Assembly: GCA_002281535.1 (NCBI GenBank) | Contig: NCGD01000017.1 | Location: forward strand, 1-64,000 | Reading direction: 5' to 3' | DNA: 64,000 bases | From: Sphingomonas sp. 28-63-12 | Lineage (GTDB): Bacteria; Pseudomonadota; Alphaproteobacteria; Sphingomonadales; Sphingomonadaceae | The notes under the pieces: generated by a model | Told to the model about the DNA's origin: nothing | The model's database searches: none | The model's input: only the letters and a program-made list of their open reading frames with translations | Shown: piece after piece, positions 46,452 to 55,875 of the stretch | Layout of the letters: every line of letters begins with the position of its first letter | How positions within the stretch are numbered: position 1 is the stretch's first letter | Position numbers and translations under genes: made by a program

Positions 46452-48998
46452 TCAAACTTTCGCCGTCACCTTCTTGGCGGGCGCTTTCTTCGCCGGAGCT
46501 TTCTTCGCCGCCGCTTTCTTGACCGGTTTCTTGCCCTTTTTCGCCGGCGCTGCGGCCGCGCGCGCGTCGATCAACTGCGCGGCCTCCTCCAGCGTCAATT
46601 GGTCCTTGTCGATCGTCTTGGGAAGGGTCGCATTGGTGGTGCCGTCGGTGACATAGGGGCCATAGCGCCCCTCCATCAGCTTGATCTCCAGGTCGGTGCG
46701 GGGATGCGCCCCGAGCACCTTGAGCGGTGCCTGGCTGCCACGCTGCGGGCGACCGCCGCCGGCGGCGGCCTCGGCGAGTTTTACCACGGCAGCATTCATG
46801 CCGGTTTCGAACACTTCCGCGGTTGAGGTCAGCCGCCCATATTTTCCGTTATGCGCGAGATAGGGGCCATAGCGCCCGATCGACGCCGTGATCGGCTCGC
46901 CGGATTCGGGATGGGTGCCGATCGTGCGCGGCAGGCTGAGCAGTTTCAGCGCCCATTCGAGATCGAGCTCACCCGGCAAATCCTTGGGGATCGAGCCTCG
47001 CTTGGCGTCCTTGCCCTCACCCAGCTGGACATAGGGCCCGAACCGCCCCGAGCGCTTCGACACTTCAAGCCCGGTGTCGGGATCGGTGCCGAGGATTTCG
47101 GGCCCGGTATCGTCGCCCTCGCCACCGCCCGGCTGGGCAAAGCGGCGGGTATATTTGCATTCGGGATAATTGGAACAGGCAACGAAGGCGCCGAACTTGC
47201 CGCCGCGCAGCGCCAGCCGCCCGACCTGGCAATTGGGGCAGATCCGTGGATCGGCGCCGTCTTCCCTGGCCGGAAACAGATAGGGCTCGAGGAATTGATC
47301 GAGCTCTGCGGTCACTTCGGAGGGTTTGAAGTCCATCACCTCGGTGGTGCGCGGCTTGAAGTCCTTCCAGAACGCATCAAGTACCGCCTGCCACTGCGCG
47401 CGCCCGCCCGATACTTCATCGAGCTCGTCCTCAAGCCCGGCGGTAAAATCATACCCCACATATTTTTCGAAAAAGCGTTCGAGAAACGCCGTTACCAGCC
47501 GCCCGCTCTCCTCGGCGAAGAAGCGGTTCTTCTCGACGCGAACATAGGCGCGGTCCTTGAGCGTCTTGATGATCGACGCATAGGTCGATGGCCGCCCGAT
47601 GCCGAGTTCCTCGAGCCGCTTGACGAGGCTCGCTTCGGAAAAACGCGGCGGCGGCTGGGTGAAATGCTGTTCGGCGTTGACCGCCTTTTTGGCCGGTGCA
47701 TCGCCCTCGCGCAGGCGCGGCAGGCGGCGGGCTTCCTCATCGGCGGTATCGTCGCTGCCTTCTTCGTAGAGCGCGAGATAGCCCGGGAAGAGCACGACCT
47801 GCCCGGTGGCGCGCAGCCCATGCTGGCCGCTGCCATCGGTCAGCTCGATCGTGGTGCGCTCCATCCGCGCGGACGCCATCTGGCTGGCAAGCGCGCGCTT
47901 CCAGATCAGTTCATAGAGCCGGGTATGATCGCCCGAACCGGTCTTGTCCTTGCCGAAATCGGTGGGGCGGATCGCCTCATGCGCTTCCTGGGCGTTCTTG
48001 GCCTTGGTTTGGTACTGGCGCGGCTGATCAGGGACATAGCTGGCGTCATAGCGGTTGGCGACCGCCAGCCGGGCTGCCGAAATCGCGCTCGAATCCATCT
48101 GCACTCCGTCGGTGCGCATATAGGTGATCGCGCCGTCCTCGTAGAGATTCTGCGCGATCCGCATCGTATGATCGGCGGAGAAACCAAGCTTGCGCGCCGC
48201 CTCCTGCTGCAGCGTCGAGGTGGTGAAGGGCGGTGGCGGGTTGCGCGTGGCGGGCTTGGTCTCGACGCTGGCGACCGCGAAGCGGCCGGCCTCGACATCG
48301 GCCTTGGCGGCGAGCGCATCGCCTTCCTTGCCGATCGTGAGGCGATCAATCTTGTCGCCGCGCCATTTGGTGAGCCGCGCAACAAAGGGGGTGCCGTCAT
48401 GCTCCAGATCGGCGGTGACCGACCAATATTCCTGCGGCCGGAACACATCGATCTCGCGCTCGCGCTCGACGATCAGCCGCAGCGCCACCGATTGCACGCG
48501 CCCCGCCGATTTCGCCCCGGGCAGCTTGCGCCACAGCACCGGCGAGAGGGTGAAGCCGACGAGATAATCGAGCGCGCGGCGTGCGCGATAGGCGTCGATC
48601 AAATCGGTATCGAGTTCGCGCGGGTGTTTCATCGCCTCGGTCACCGTCGCCTTGGTGATCGCGTTGAAGGTGACGCGCTGGACATCCTTGGGCAGTGCCT
48701 TCTTGGCGCGGAGCACTTCCTGGACGTGCCAGCTGATTGCCTCGCCCTCACGATCGGGATCGGTGGCGAGGATCAGGCGGTCAGCAGTCTTGGCGAGATC
48801 AGTGATCGCCTTCAGCTGCTTGGCCTTGTCGGCGTAATTTTCCCATTCCATCGCGAAATCATGCTCGGGATCGACCGAGCCGTCCTTGGCCGGCAGATCG
48901 CGGACATGGCCATAGCTGGCCAGCACGCGGTAATCGCTGCCCAGATATTTCTCGATGGTTTTCGCTTTGGCGGGCGATTCGACGATGACAAGCTGCAT
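46452..48998 (-). CDS. topA: DNA topoisomerase I
   Basis: An 848-residue type IA topoisomerase that relaxes negative supercoils. The TOPRIM start (LVIVESPAKAKTIEKYLG, then D-P-D-R-E-G-E at about 80) and the active tyrosine in I-T-Y-M-R-T-D (about 295-301) are visible. A Cys4 zinc element is at I-C-P-N-C-Q-V-G (about 590) with C-S-N-Y-P-E-C; further C-terminal G-P-Y-V repeats follow, and the tail is lysine/alanine-rich (A-P-A-K-K-A-P-A-K-K) for DNA binding. dprA is downstream only on the same strand far away; a CAP gene is divergent. Confidence 0.96.
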   Translation of the reverse strand: MQLVIVESPAKAKTIEKYLGSDYRVLASYGHVRDLPAKDGSVDPEHDFAMEWENYADKAKQLKAITDLAKTADRLILATDPDREGEAISWHVQEVLRAKKALPKDVQRVTFNAITKATVTEAMKHPRELDTDLIDAYRARRALDYLVGFTLSPVLWRKLPGAKSAGRVQSVALRLIVEREREIDVFRPQEYWSVTADLEHDGTPFVARLTKWRGDKIDRLTIGKEGDALAAKADVEAGRFAVASVETKPATRNPPPPFTTSTLQQEAARKLGFSADHTMRIAQNLYEDGAITYMRTDGVQMDSSAISAARLAVANRYDASYVPDQPRQYQTKAKNAQEAHEAIRPTDFGKDKTGSGDHTRLYELIWKRALASQMASARMERTTIELTDGSGQHGLRATGQVVLFPGYLALYEEGSDDTADEEARRLPRLREGDAPAKKAVNAEQHFTQPPPRFSEASLVKRLEELGIGRPSTYASIIKTLKDRAYVRVEKNRFFAEESGRLVTAFLERFFEKYVGYDFTAGLEDELDEVSGGRAQWQAVLDAFWKDFKPRTTEVMDFKPSEVTAELDQFLEPYLFPAREDGADPRICPNCQVGRLALRGGKFGAFVACSNYPECKYTRRFAQPGGGEGDDTGPEILGTDPDTGLEVSKRSGRFGPYVQLGEGKDAKRGSIPKDLPGELDLEWALKLLSLPRTIGTHPESGEPITASIGRYGPYLAHNGKYGRLTSTAEVFETGMNAAVVKLAEAAAGGGRPQRGSQAPLKVLGAHPRTDLEIKLMEGRYGPYVTDGTTNATLPKTIDKDQLTLEEAAQLIDARAAAAPAKKGKKPVKKAAAKKAPAKKAPAKKVTAKV

Positions 48999-49183
48999 GG
49001 GGTAATGGCGTCCTTACGTGTACGCGCGAGGGTGGCGAGCCGGTGGGCGGTTCGTCAAGCCGTTGCCGGATACACGCGCCATGCCCGCGCTGACAATCGC
49101 AACGGCCGCTTCATTTACCGTTTGTTTACCCGCTGGGGGCAGCGTTATCGGCGTTGGCACAGGGCGTAACCCGGGGGCGATCG

Positions 49184-49879
49184 ATGCTTGTTCAGACGAT
49201 GATCGCGATGATGCTGGCGCTGGGTCTGGCACCGGCGCCGTCACCTGCAGTCGCGCCGGGCGATAGTCGCAGCGATCCTCGCCTGAACGAAGATGTGCTG
49301 GCCGAGCTCAACCGGGCCCGGGCGGACCCGCAGGGCTATGCCGATGAGCTTCGCGCCTATCGCGACGATTTTGACGGGCCCGTGGCCTATTCGCGCGAGG
49401 CCCCGGACGGCGTGATGACGCATGAGGGGCCCGCTGCGGTCGACGATGCGATCGCCTTTCTCAATCGGCAGCCCGGGCTCGACCCGCTCAATGGGTCAGC
49501 GATGCTCGCGCTCGGCGCCGGGGCCCTGGTGATCGATCAGGCGGCTGGCACGCGGATCGGGCATGTGACGCTGGCCGGGCTCGATCCCAGCGCGCGGATG
49601 CGGCAGCATGGCGGCAATATCTATGTCGGCGAGGTGATCGCTTATGGCCAGGCCGATCCGCGCAGCGTCGTCCGCCAGCTGATCGTCGACGATGGCGTGG
49701 CCCGGCGCGGCCACCGCGCGCTGGTCTTCTCGACGCTTTACCGGTTTGCCGGGGTCGAATGCGGGCCGCATGGCCGTTATGGCGCGATGTGCGTGATCGA
49801 TCTGTCGGCTACCCCCGACGGCAGCCCGAAGATACCGGGTTCGACGCCGCAGGTCGCGGCATTGAGCGACGCGCAGTAG
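49184..49879 (+). CDS. Exported CAP-domain protein
   Basis: A 231-residue secreted protein with a signal peptide (TMIAMMLALGLAPAPSPA) and a CAP/SCP-PR1 domain: N-R-A-R-A-D-P-Q-G-Y (about 44-53), then I-G-H-V-T-L-A-G-L-D-P-S-A-R (about 127-140) and Y-V-G-E-V-I-A-Y-G-Q (about 147-156), which supply the H and E of the CAP cavity. Bacterial members are of unknown role. The last codons and stop lie inside a 13-bp tandem repeat. Confidence 0.75.
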   Translation: MLVQTMIAMMLALGLAPAPSPAVAPGDSRSDPRLNEDVLAELNRARADPQGYADELRAYRDDFDGPVAYSREAPDGVMTHEGPAAVDDAIAFLNRQPGLDPLNGSAMLALGAGALVIDQAAGTRIGHVTLAGLDPSARMRQHGGNIYVGEVIAYGQADPRSVVRQLIVDDGVARRGHRALVFSTLYRFAGVECGPHGRYGAMCVIDLSATPDGSPKIPGSTPQVAALSDAQ

Positions 49880-49916
49880 CGACGCGCAGTAGCGACGCGT
49901 AGTAGCGACGCATAGT
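49865..49916. repeat. Four tandem 13-bp repeats at the end of the CAP gene
   Basis: The unit AGCGACGCGCAGT occurs four times without gaps (49865, 49878, 49891, 49904), with changes only in the last two copies. The first copy codes for the C-terminus and TAG stop of the CAP protein. Because 13 is not a multiple of three, the TAG made at each junction falls in a different frame, so all three plus-strand frames are closed. Confidence 0.9.
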
Positions 49917-49927
49917 AGCACCTGGGG

Positions 49928-51016
49928 CTAGCCCGTCAGGCTGACCCGGGCGCCGGCATGTCGTTCCAGCCGCCCGGCGAGTTCGAGTTCGAGCAGGATG
50001 GTCTGGACGATCGCGGGTGGCAGCTCCGATTGCCGAACCAACTCGTCGACCGCGACCGGGACCGGCCCGAGCAGCAGCGTTACCCTGCGCCGGTCCGAAT
50101 CGCTGGCATCATCGGGCGGGGCCGCGCCGAACGGGCTGTCGGGCGACCGCATCATGCGCGCGTCGATCGGGCGGATCTGCTCCAGGATGTCGGCGGCGTT
50201 CTGGACCAAAGTCGCGCCCTCGCGAATCAGCAGGTTGCAGCCTTGCGCGCGCGGATCAAGCGGGCTGCCGGGCACGGCCATCACCTCACGGCCCGCCTCG
50301 GCCGCAAGCCGTGCGGTGATCAGCGAGCCCGATTTGGGCGCGGCCTCGACCACCACGGTGCCCAACCCCAGCCCGGCGATGATCCGGTTGCGATAGGGAA
50401 AATGGCGTGCGCGTGGTTCGGTCCCCGGGGGTTGCTCGGCGATCAGCAACGCCGCTTCGGCGATGCGCTCCTGCAATGCCGCATTTTCAGGCGGGAAGGC
50501 GATGTCGATACCGCTCGCGATGACCGCAATCGTCCCGCCCGCGCTGGCCCCCGCGCCCAACGCGCCGATATGCGCAGCGGTGTCGATCCCGCGTGCCAGC
50601 CCGGAAATGACGGCGATGCCCTCGGCCGCCAGATCATGCGCCAGTTGCCGGGCGAAGCGGCACGCCGCCGCCGACGCATTGCGCGCGCCGACCATCGCCA
50701 TGCCGGTCCGCCGCAGCAGCGCGCGGTTGCCGCGCAGGATGAGCGCCGGCGGGGCATTGTCCAACACCGCCAGCAGCGGCGGATAGTCAGGATCGTCGCT
50801 GAACAAATAGGCTGCGCCGAGCCGGTCGACCGCCGCCATCTCGCGCGCGATCAGGCGGGGATCGGCCAAGGCCGGCGCCCGCCCGCCACCGCGTGCCGCC
50901 AGCATCGGGATCGCCTCGATTGCCGCCGTCGCCGTGCCGAATCGGGCGATCAGCTGGGCATAAGTGACGGGGCCGATATTGGCCGACCGGATCAGCCGCA
51001 AGCGATCGGCCGACAC
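49928..51016 (-). CDS. dprA: DNA processing protein DprA
   Basis: A 362-residue protein that protects incoming single-stranded DNA and loads RecA during transformation. The Rossmann-like core has M-V-G-A-R-N-A-S (about 106-113), V-I-S-G-L-A-R-G-I-D-T-A-A-H (about 135-148) and V-V-E-A-A-P-K-S-G-S-L-I-T-A. The C-terminal winged helix (V-A-V-D-E-L-V-R-Q) is present. It follows plsY by four bases. Confidence 0.9.
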   Translation of the reverse strand: MSADRLRLIRSANIGPVTYAQLIARFGTATAAIEAIPMLAARGGGRAPALADPRLIAREMAAVDRLGAAYLFSDDPDYPPLLAVLDNAPPALILRGNRALLRRTGMAMVGARNASAAACRFARQLAHDLAAEGIAVISGLARGIDTAAHIGALGAGASAGGTIAVIASGIDIAFPPENAALQERIAEAALLIAEQPPGTEPRARHFPYRNRIIAGLGLGTVVVEAAPKSGSLITARLAAEAGREVMAVPGSPLDPRAQGCNLLIREGATLVQNAADILEQIRPIDARMMRSPDSPFGAAPPDDASDSDRRRVTLLLGPVPVAVDELVRQSELPPAIVQTILLELELAGRLERHAGARVSLTG

Positions 51017-51020
51017 GCGA

Positions 51021-51626
51021 TCAGCCCGGGTTGCGGCCGATCCGCGGTTCGGTGCCGCTGATCAGCCGATCGATATTGTCGCGGTGTTTCCATAGCACTA
51101 GCAAGGCCAGCGCCAGCAGCAGCAGCACCAGATCGAACCGGCCGAAGAAGGCGGCGCTCATCGGTGCACTGATCGCTGCCAGCATGCCGGCCACCGACGA
51201 AATCCGCAGCGTCGCCAGCAGGCCGAGCCAGATCACCGCATAAACGACGCCGCAGGGCCAATGCAGCGCCAGGATGATGCCCATCATCGTCGCCACGCCC
51301 TTGCCGCCCTTGAACCCCAGCCAGACGGGATAGAGATGCCCGAGAAAGGCCGCTGCCGCCGCGACCACGCCGTGCCCGGGGAAAAGCCACTCGGCGAGAA
51401 GCACGGCCGCCGCGCCCTTGCCGGCATCGAGCAGCAAGGTTGCCGCGGCCAGCCCCTTGCGCCCGGTGCGCAGCACATTGGTCGCGCCGATATTGCCCGA
51501 ACCGATCGTCCGCAGATCGCCGGCCCCGCCCGCCCAGGTTAAAATCACCCCGAACGGAATCGAGCCCAGCAGATAGCCAAGCAGCAATGCACCTGCCGGT
51601 GCTGCCCAGAGATAATCGGTTGCCAA
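51021..51626 (-). CDS. plsY: Glycerol-3-phosphate acyltransferase PlsY
   Basis: A 201-residue membrane enzyme with five to six helices that transfers acyl from acyl-phosphate to glycerol-3-phosphate. The three loops are visible: G-S-I-P-F-G (about 21-26), G-S-G-N-I-G-A-T-N (about 43-51), and G-G-K-G-V-A-T (about 107-113). The start is TTG, chosen because GGAGGGG lies eight bases upstream; a GTG 18 bases earlier has no site. The gene just precedes dprA and lies divergent from murI across about 100 bases. Confidence 0.9.
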   Translation of the reverse strand: MATDYLWAAPAGALLLGYLLGSIPFGVILTWAGGAGDLRTIGSGNIGATNVLRTGRKGLAAATLLLDAGKGAAAVLLAEWLFPGHGVVAAAAAFLGHLYPVWLGFKGGKGVATMMGIILALHWPCGVVYAVIWLGLLATLRISSVAGMLAAISAPMSAAFFGRFDLVLLLLALALLVLWKHRDNIDRLISGTEPRIGRNPG

Positions 51627-51729
51627 ATTGCTGCCCCTCCGCACCCCCACGATAGACGAGCGTGGCGCAGGCGCAATGATCTCGATCAACGCGGCTTTGC
51701 CAACCGGGCGCTGCCGGTTAAGCGGGGGA

Positions 51730-52527
51730 ATGAGCGCTGACCGACCGCTATTGTTTTTCGATTCCGGCATGGGCGGGTTGTCGGTGCTCGCCGCCACGCG
51801 CGCGCTGCTGCCGACGGCGCCGATCGTCTACGCCGCCGATTCGGCGGGCTTCCCCTATGGCACCCGCAGCGAGGCAGAGATTGCCGCCCGCGTGCCGGCG
51901 CTGCTGGGGCGATTGGTCGAACGCTATCGTCCGCGCCTGGTGGTGATTGCCTGCAATACCGCGTCGACCATTGCGCTGGCGGCGGTCCGTGCCGCTCTCG
52001 ACATGCCGATCGTCGGCACGGTGCCAGCGATCAAGCCGGCCGCGCTCGCCAGTGACACCCGCGTGATCGGCGTGCTTGGTACCGAGGCAACGGTGCGCCA
52101 GCCCTATGTCGATGATCTCGCCGCGCGATTCGCGGCCGATTGTACGGTTATCCGCCACGGCTCGGCCGATCTGGTCGAGGCGGCCGAGGCGCGATTGCGC
52201 GGCGACCCCGTCAATCCGGCGCGCTTCGCCGCAGCGCTCGACGGGCTGTTCGCCCAGCCCGGGGGCGAGCGCATCGACACGATCGTGCTGGCCTGCACCC
52301 ATTTTCCGCTGGTCGAAGCCGATCTCGCCGCCGCTGCCGGCCGGCCGATCCGGTTTGTCGATGGCAGCGCCGGCATCGCACGGCGGGTATCAGCGCTGAC
52401 CCGCGGGCAGAACTGGCCGGCGGCGGCGAGCGACGGGCTGGCGGTCTTTACACGGCTTGACGACACGGCGCGCTCACTGGCCCCGGCGCTGGCGGCGCGG
52501 GGGTTGAGCCGGATGGTGGCGCTTTAG
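51730..52527 (+). CDS. murI: Glutamate racemase
   Basis: A 265-residue enzyme that makes D-glutamate for peptidoglycan. The first motif is F-D-S-G-M-G-G-L (about 10-17), the first catalytic cysteine in I-A-C-N-T-A-S (about 73-79), and the second in L-A-C-T-H-F-P-L (about 182-189). The start has GGGGGA ahead of it. An in-frame extension upstream is not needed. The gap to hemA is 137 bases. Confidence 0.93.
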   Translation: MSADRPLLFFDSGMGGLSVLAATRALLPTAPIVYAADSAGFPYGTRSEAEIAARVPALLGRLVERYRPRLVVIACNTASTIALAAVRAALDMPIVGTVPAIKPAALASDTRVIGVLGTEATVRQPYVDDLAARFAADCTVIRHGSADLVEAAEARLRGDPVNPARFAAALDGLFAQPGGERIDTIVLACTHFPLVEADLAAAAGRPIRFVDGSAGIARRVSALTRGQNWPAAASDGLAVFTRLDDTARSLAPALAARGLSRMVAL

Positions 52528-52664
52528 CGCGGGCGCCGCGCGGGCGATCGACAGCCGTTGCGAGTCGTTTGCACTGGCCTCGCCAGCGGAATCGCCCTAG
52601 ATGTGCCGCCGACATGCCACAGGATCAGCGACAGAGCCACGCAGGGTCGGGGATCGTCCCGCCG

Positions 52665-53879
52665 ATGAATTACTCCCGGGTGTTCAGCCAGGCGATCGAC
52701 CGGCTGCACGCAGAAGGGCGCTACCGCGTCTTCATCGACATCCTGCGCAACAAGGGCGCCTTTCCCAATGCGCGCTGCTTTGCCGGGCATAATGGGCCCA
52801 AGCCGATCACCGTGTGGTGTTCGAATGACTATCTCGCCATGGGCCAGCACCCCGATGTCATCGCGGCGATGGAAGCCGCGCTGCACGATGTCGGCGCCGG
52901 CTCCGGCGGCACCCGCAATATCGGCGGGAACACGCATTATCATGTCGATCTGGAGGCCGAACTGGCCGACCTGCACGACAAGGAAGCGGCGTTGCTGTTC
53001 ACCAGCGGCTATGTCTCGAACGAAGCGACGCTGTCGACGCTCGCCAAATTGATGCCGGGCATCATCATTTTCTCCGATGCGCTGAACCATGCATCGATGA
53101 TCGCCGGCATCCGCCAGTCCGGCTGCGAAAAGCAGGTTTTTCGGCATAATGATCTGGTCCATCTTGAGAAACTGCTCGCCGAAGCGGATCCTGCCGCTCC
53201 CAAGCTGATCGCTTTCGAAAGCGTCTATTCGATGGAGGGCGACATCGCGCCGATCGCAGCGATCTGCGACCTGGCCGACAAATATAATGCGATGACCTAT
53301 CTCGACGAGGTCCATGCAGTCGGCATGTACGGTGCGCGGGGCGGCGGCATTTCGGACCGCGAGCGGCTGGCCGATCGGCTGACGATCATCGAGGGCACGC
53401 TGGGCAAGGCCTTTGGGGTCATGGGCGGCTATATCGCGGCCGACCGAATGATCGTCGACGTGATCCGCAGCTATGCGCCGGGATTCATCTTCACCACCAG
53501 CCTGTCGCCGGTGCTCGTCGCCGGCGCGCTGGCCAGCGTCCGCCACCTGAAGGCATCGAGCGTCGAGCGCGAGGGCCAGCAGGTCGCCGCCGCACGCCTC
53601 AAGGCGATGATGCGCGCGGCTGGCCTGCCGGTGATGATCGGTGACACGCATATCGTGCCGCTGATGGTCGGCGATCCTGTCGAGGCAAAGCGCATCGCCG
53701 ACATCCTGCTGGCCGAATATGGCGTCTATGTGCAGCCGATCAATTACCCGACCGTGCCGCGCGGGACCGAGCGGCTGCGCTTCACCCCCGGCCCGGCGCA
53801 TGATGAGACGATGATGGCCGAGCTGGTCACGGCATTGGTCGAGATCTGGGGCCGGCTCGCGTTAAAGATGGCCGCCTGA
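52665..53879 (+). CDS. hemA: 5-aminolevulinate synthase
   Basis: A 404-residue PLP enzyme that joins glycine and succinyl-CoA, the first step of heme synthesis in Alphaproteobacteria. The opening M-N-Y-S-R-V-F, the [13 protein letters not shown] (about 44-56), [10 protein letters not shown] (about 212-221) and the lysine that binds PLP in E-G-T-L-G-K-A-F-G (about 240-248) are visible. The usual glycine-rich N-H-A-S-M-I segment is present. An upstream frame is longer but lacks support. Confidence 0.96.
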   Translation: MNYSRVFSQAIDRLHAEGRYRVFIDILRNKGAFPNARCFAGHNGPKPITVWCSNDYLAMGQHPDVIAAMEAALHDVGAGSGGTRNIGGNTHYHVDLEAELADLHDKEAALLFTSGYVSNEATLSTLAKLMPGIIIFSDALNHASMIAGIRQSGCEKQVFRHNDLVHLEKLLAEADPAAPKLIAFESVYSMEGDIAPIAAICDLADKYNAMTYLDEVHAVGMYGARGGGISDRERLADRLTIIEGTLGKAFGVMGGYIAADRMIVDVIRSYAPGFIFTTSLSPVLVAGALASVRHLKASSVEREGQQVAAARLKAMMRAAGLPVMIGDTHIVPLMVGDPVEAKRIADILLAEYGVYVQPINYPTVPRGTERLRFTPGPAHDETMMAELVTALVEIWGRLALKMAA

Positions 53880-53927
53880 AGCTTTTCCTTTGTTGCCCGG
53901 CCGCAGCGGCGCTTCCATTGGCCCGGC

Positions 53928-54632
53928 ATGCATATTCTGATTGTTCATGCCCATCACGAGCCGACCAGCTTCAACGCCGCGATGACCGAGCGGGCAGTTG
54001 CCGTGCTGACCGATGCCGGTCATCAGGTCATCGTTTCCGATCTATATGCGATGGGTTTCGATCCCGTCTCCGATCGCCGCAATTTCGATTCGGTCGCCAA
54101 CCCCGATCGGCTTGACCAGCAGGCCGAGGAAAAATGGGCATCGGCGCAGCAGGGCTTCACCGCCGACCTGCAGGCCGAGATCAACAAGCTCCGCCGTGCC
54201 GATCTCGTCATCTTTCAGTTTCCGATCTGGTGGATGGCCATGCCGGCGATCATGAAGGGCTGGATCGATCGGGTATTTGCGCTGGGCGTTGCCTATGGCG
54301 GTGGTCGCTGGTTCGATCGGGGCGTGCTGGCGGGCAAAAAGGCGATGCTGTCAGTCACGATGGGCGGTGGCCCGGGCGCTTATTCGGCAGACGGCGTCTA
54401 TGGGTCGGCCGAATCGGTTTTCCATCCCATTCATCGCGGCATTCTGGGCTTTGTCGGCTTTGACGTGATCGAGCCGTTTATCGTCTATGGCCCCGGCCGG
54501 ATGAGCGATGACCAGCGAACACAGGCGCTGGCCGATTATGCCGCCCGGCTCACCGACATCGATGCAATTCCAGTGTTACCGCAGCTTCAGGCCGACGCCT
54601 TCGAAAATTTTGTCCGCAAGCGGCAAGCCTAG
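53928..54632 (+). CDS. NAD(P)H-dependent quinone-reductase-like flavoprotein
   Basis: A 234-residue flavodoxin-fold protein of the MdaB/KefF/DT-diaphorase group. The N-terminal I-V-H-A-H-H-E-P-T-S-F-N (about 5-16) binds FMN/FAD phosphate, and F-Q-F-P-I-W-W-M-A-M-P-A-I-M-K-G-W-I-D-R (about 98-117) is the family core. Members reduce quinones by two electrons. It is placed 48 bases after hemA and is followed by an intergenic repeat. Confidence 0.85.
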   Translation: MHILIVHAHHEPTSFNAAMTERAVAVLTDAGHQVIVSDLYAMGFDPVSDRRNFDSVANPDRLDQQAEEKWASAQQGFTADLQAEINKLRRADLVIFQFPIWWMAMPAIMKGWIDRVFALGVAYGGGRWFDRGVLAGKKAMLSVTMGGGPGAYSADGVYGSAESVFHPIHRGILGFVGFDVIEPFIVYGPGRMSDDQRTQALADYAARLTDIDAIPVLPQLQADAFENFVRKRQA

Positions 54633-54692
54633 AGTCGTTTTCCCCTTGATGGGATCGTTCTCCCGTGAACGCGGTTGCCCAGAGTCCCAAGC

Positions 54693-54735
54693 GTCATGCC
54701 CGGCGGGCCTGGACCCGAGCTTTCGCCGGGGTACT
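54693..54735. repeat. Intergenic palindromic repeat
   Basis: CCCGGCG and CGCCGGG flank about 18 bases that include CTGGACCCGAGCTTT. Read on the minus strand the core is close to CCGGCGAAAGC-CGGGTCCAG, a short intergenic repeat common in Sphingomonadales and relatives in my recollection. It separates the flavoprotein gene from the convergent DUF3429 gene. Confidence 0.55.
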
Positions 54736-54765
54736 GGCACCGGTTCAACCTGACTGAAATAGAGC

Positions 54766-55248
54766 CTAGGACAAAATTCCAATCGCCAGCGTGATCCCGC
54801 CCAGCCCGAGTGACAGCGGTATGCGCAGCGACAGCCACCAGACCGGCGCAATGCCGGTCTGCTGCAGCCGCCAATCGACCCCCAGCGCTGCCATCAACGC
54901 GACGCCCAGCACGACCATCGATGGCCCCGGCCATGGCTGGCCGGTTGCCCAGGGCCAGCCGCTGCCCAGCGCGATCAGCGACGGCACGATGGCGGCATAC
55001 CAGAGCCAGGCCGGCGGCCGGGCGGCGGCCGCCGCCAGACCCCACCACAGCCCGCCCAGAAAACTCAGGATCAGCGCTGCATAGGCATAGGCCATGGCGA
55101 GCGCGGTGAAATGCCAGTCAGGATTGTTTTCAAGCAGGACATAGCCTGCGGCCAGCTGGGGTAGCAGGCCGGCGATGCCAAGCAGGCGAGGGACCACCGG
55201 GGGCAACAGCTCAGCTCGACGGGGTGGAAAGGCGGCCGGCCCAGGCAT
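54766..55248 (-). CDS. DUF3429 membrane protein
   Basis: A 160-residue inner-membrane protein with four or five helices. The element L-S-F-L-G-G-L-W-W-G-L (about 62-72) is typical of the DUF3429 family; function is unknown. The gene's start overlaps the end of btaB by 38 bases in another frame (start ATG 55248), or a later TTG/GTG just after the overlap might be used. It is the third gene of the btaA-btaB series, so a role in membrane remodelling is possible. Confidence 0.75.
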   Translation of the reverse strand: MPGPAAFPPRRAELLPPVVPRLLGIAGLLPQLAAGYVLLENNPDWHFTALAMAYAYAALILSFLGGLWWGLAAAAARPPAWLWYAAIVPSLIALGSGWPWATGQPWPGPSMVVLGVALMAALGVDWRLQQTGIAPVWWLSLRIPLSLGLGGITLAIGILS

Positions 55249-55867
55249 AGCCGCGATAAAGCGGGGTGAACTGGTCGACCAAACCCTGCGCTTGCCCAAT
55301 CTCGTGCAAGATCGCTGGCAGTGCCCGCCGCGGTTCGACGTCGAATTGGGCGAGCCAGGCGAACAGCAACCGCTTGAAGGCGCCGGGCAACGCTTCCTGC
55401 TGCCCGAAATCGACGACATCAAGCCGGCCAGCCGGGGCCAATTTGGCCGCGCCCTCGCGCAGCGCGCCCTGCCAGTCCGGGATCATCGACAGCGTGTAGC
55501 TTTGGAAAATCCGGTCAAAGGCGGCGATGCCAAACAGCGCCTCGGCGTCAAAGCCGGTCGCATCGGCTTGCGCCAGCGTGATCCGGTCGGCCAGCCCTGC
55601 TGCCTTCACCTTGGCGCGCGCGGTCTCCAGCATCGCGTCGGAAATATCGATGCCGAAATAACGCGCCTCGGGCCATGCTCTGGCGGCGGCGATCAGGTTG
55701 CGCCCGGTGCCGCAGCCGATTTCGAGCACCGTGCCGCCGGCCGGCGGCGCGAGTCCACGGATCAGCCGGTCACGCCCGAGCAGGTAATATTTGCGGGTCA
55801 GATCGTAGAAATGGCGCTGCGTCCGATAGATCGCATCCATATGCCCGGCATGGCCGTTCCCGTTCAT
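55211..55867 (-). CDS. btaB: Betaine-lipid synthase, N-methyltransferase BtaB
   Basis: A 218-residue methyltransferase. BtaB adds three methyl groups from SAM to diacylglyceryl homoserine to form the betaine lipid DGTS. SAM motif I is V-L-E-I-G-C-G-T-G-R-N-L (about 48-59), followed by G-I-D-I-S-D-A-M-L (about 72-80). The opening Y-R-T-Q-R-H-F-Y-D-L-T-R-K-Y-Y-L-L-G-R matches BtaB. It begins eight bases after the btaA stop, as in Rhodobacter and Sinorhizobium. Confidence 0.88.
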   Translation of the reverse strand: MNGNGHAGHMDAIYRTQRHFYDLTRKYYLLGRDRLIRGLAPPAGGTVLEIGCGTGRNLIAAARAWPEARYFGIDISDAMLETARAKVKAAGLADRITLAQADATGFDAEALFGIAAFDRIFQSYTLSMIPDWQGALREGAAKLAPAGRLDVVDFGQQEALPGAFKRLLFAWLAQFDVEPRRALPAILHEIGQAQGLVDQFTPLYRGYAWAGRLSTPSS

Positions 55868-55875
55868 GGCACTGC

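Noticed and set aside
49110-49134. TTTA-N7-TTTA direct repeat upstream of the CAP gene
   Set aside because: Two mismatches from the CtrA consensus; no other support.
46851-49169. 772-codon plus-strand frame opposite topA
   Set aside because: Antisense to topA, which carries all expected motifs. No domain seen in the opposite frame.
52569-52664. Upstream in-frame extension of hemA
   Set aside because: The 32 extra residues do not resemble 5-aminolevulinate synthase, whose alphaproteobacterial form starts at MNYSRVF.
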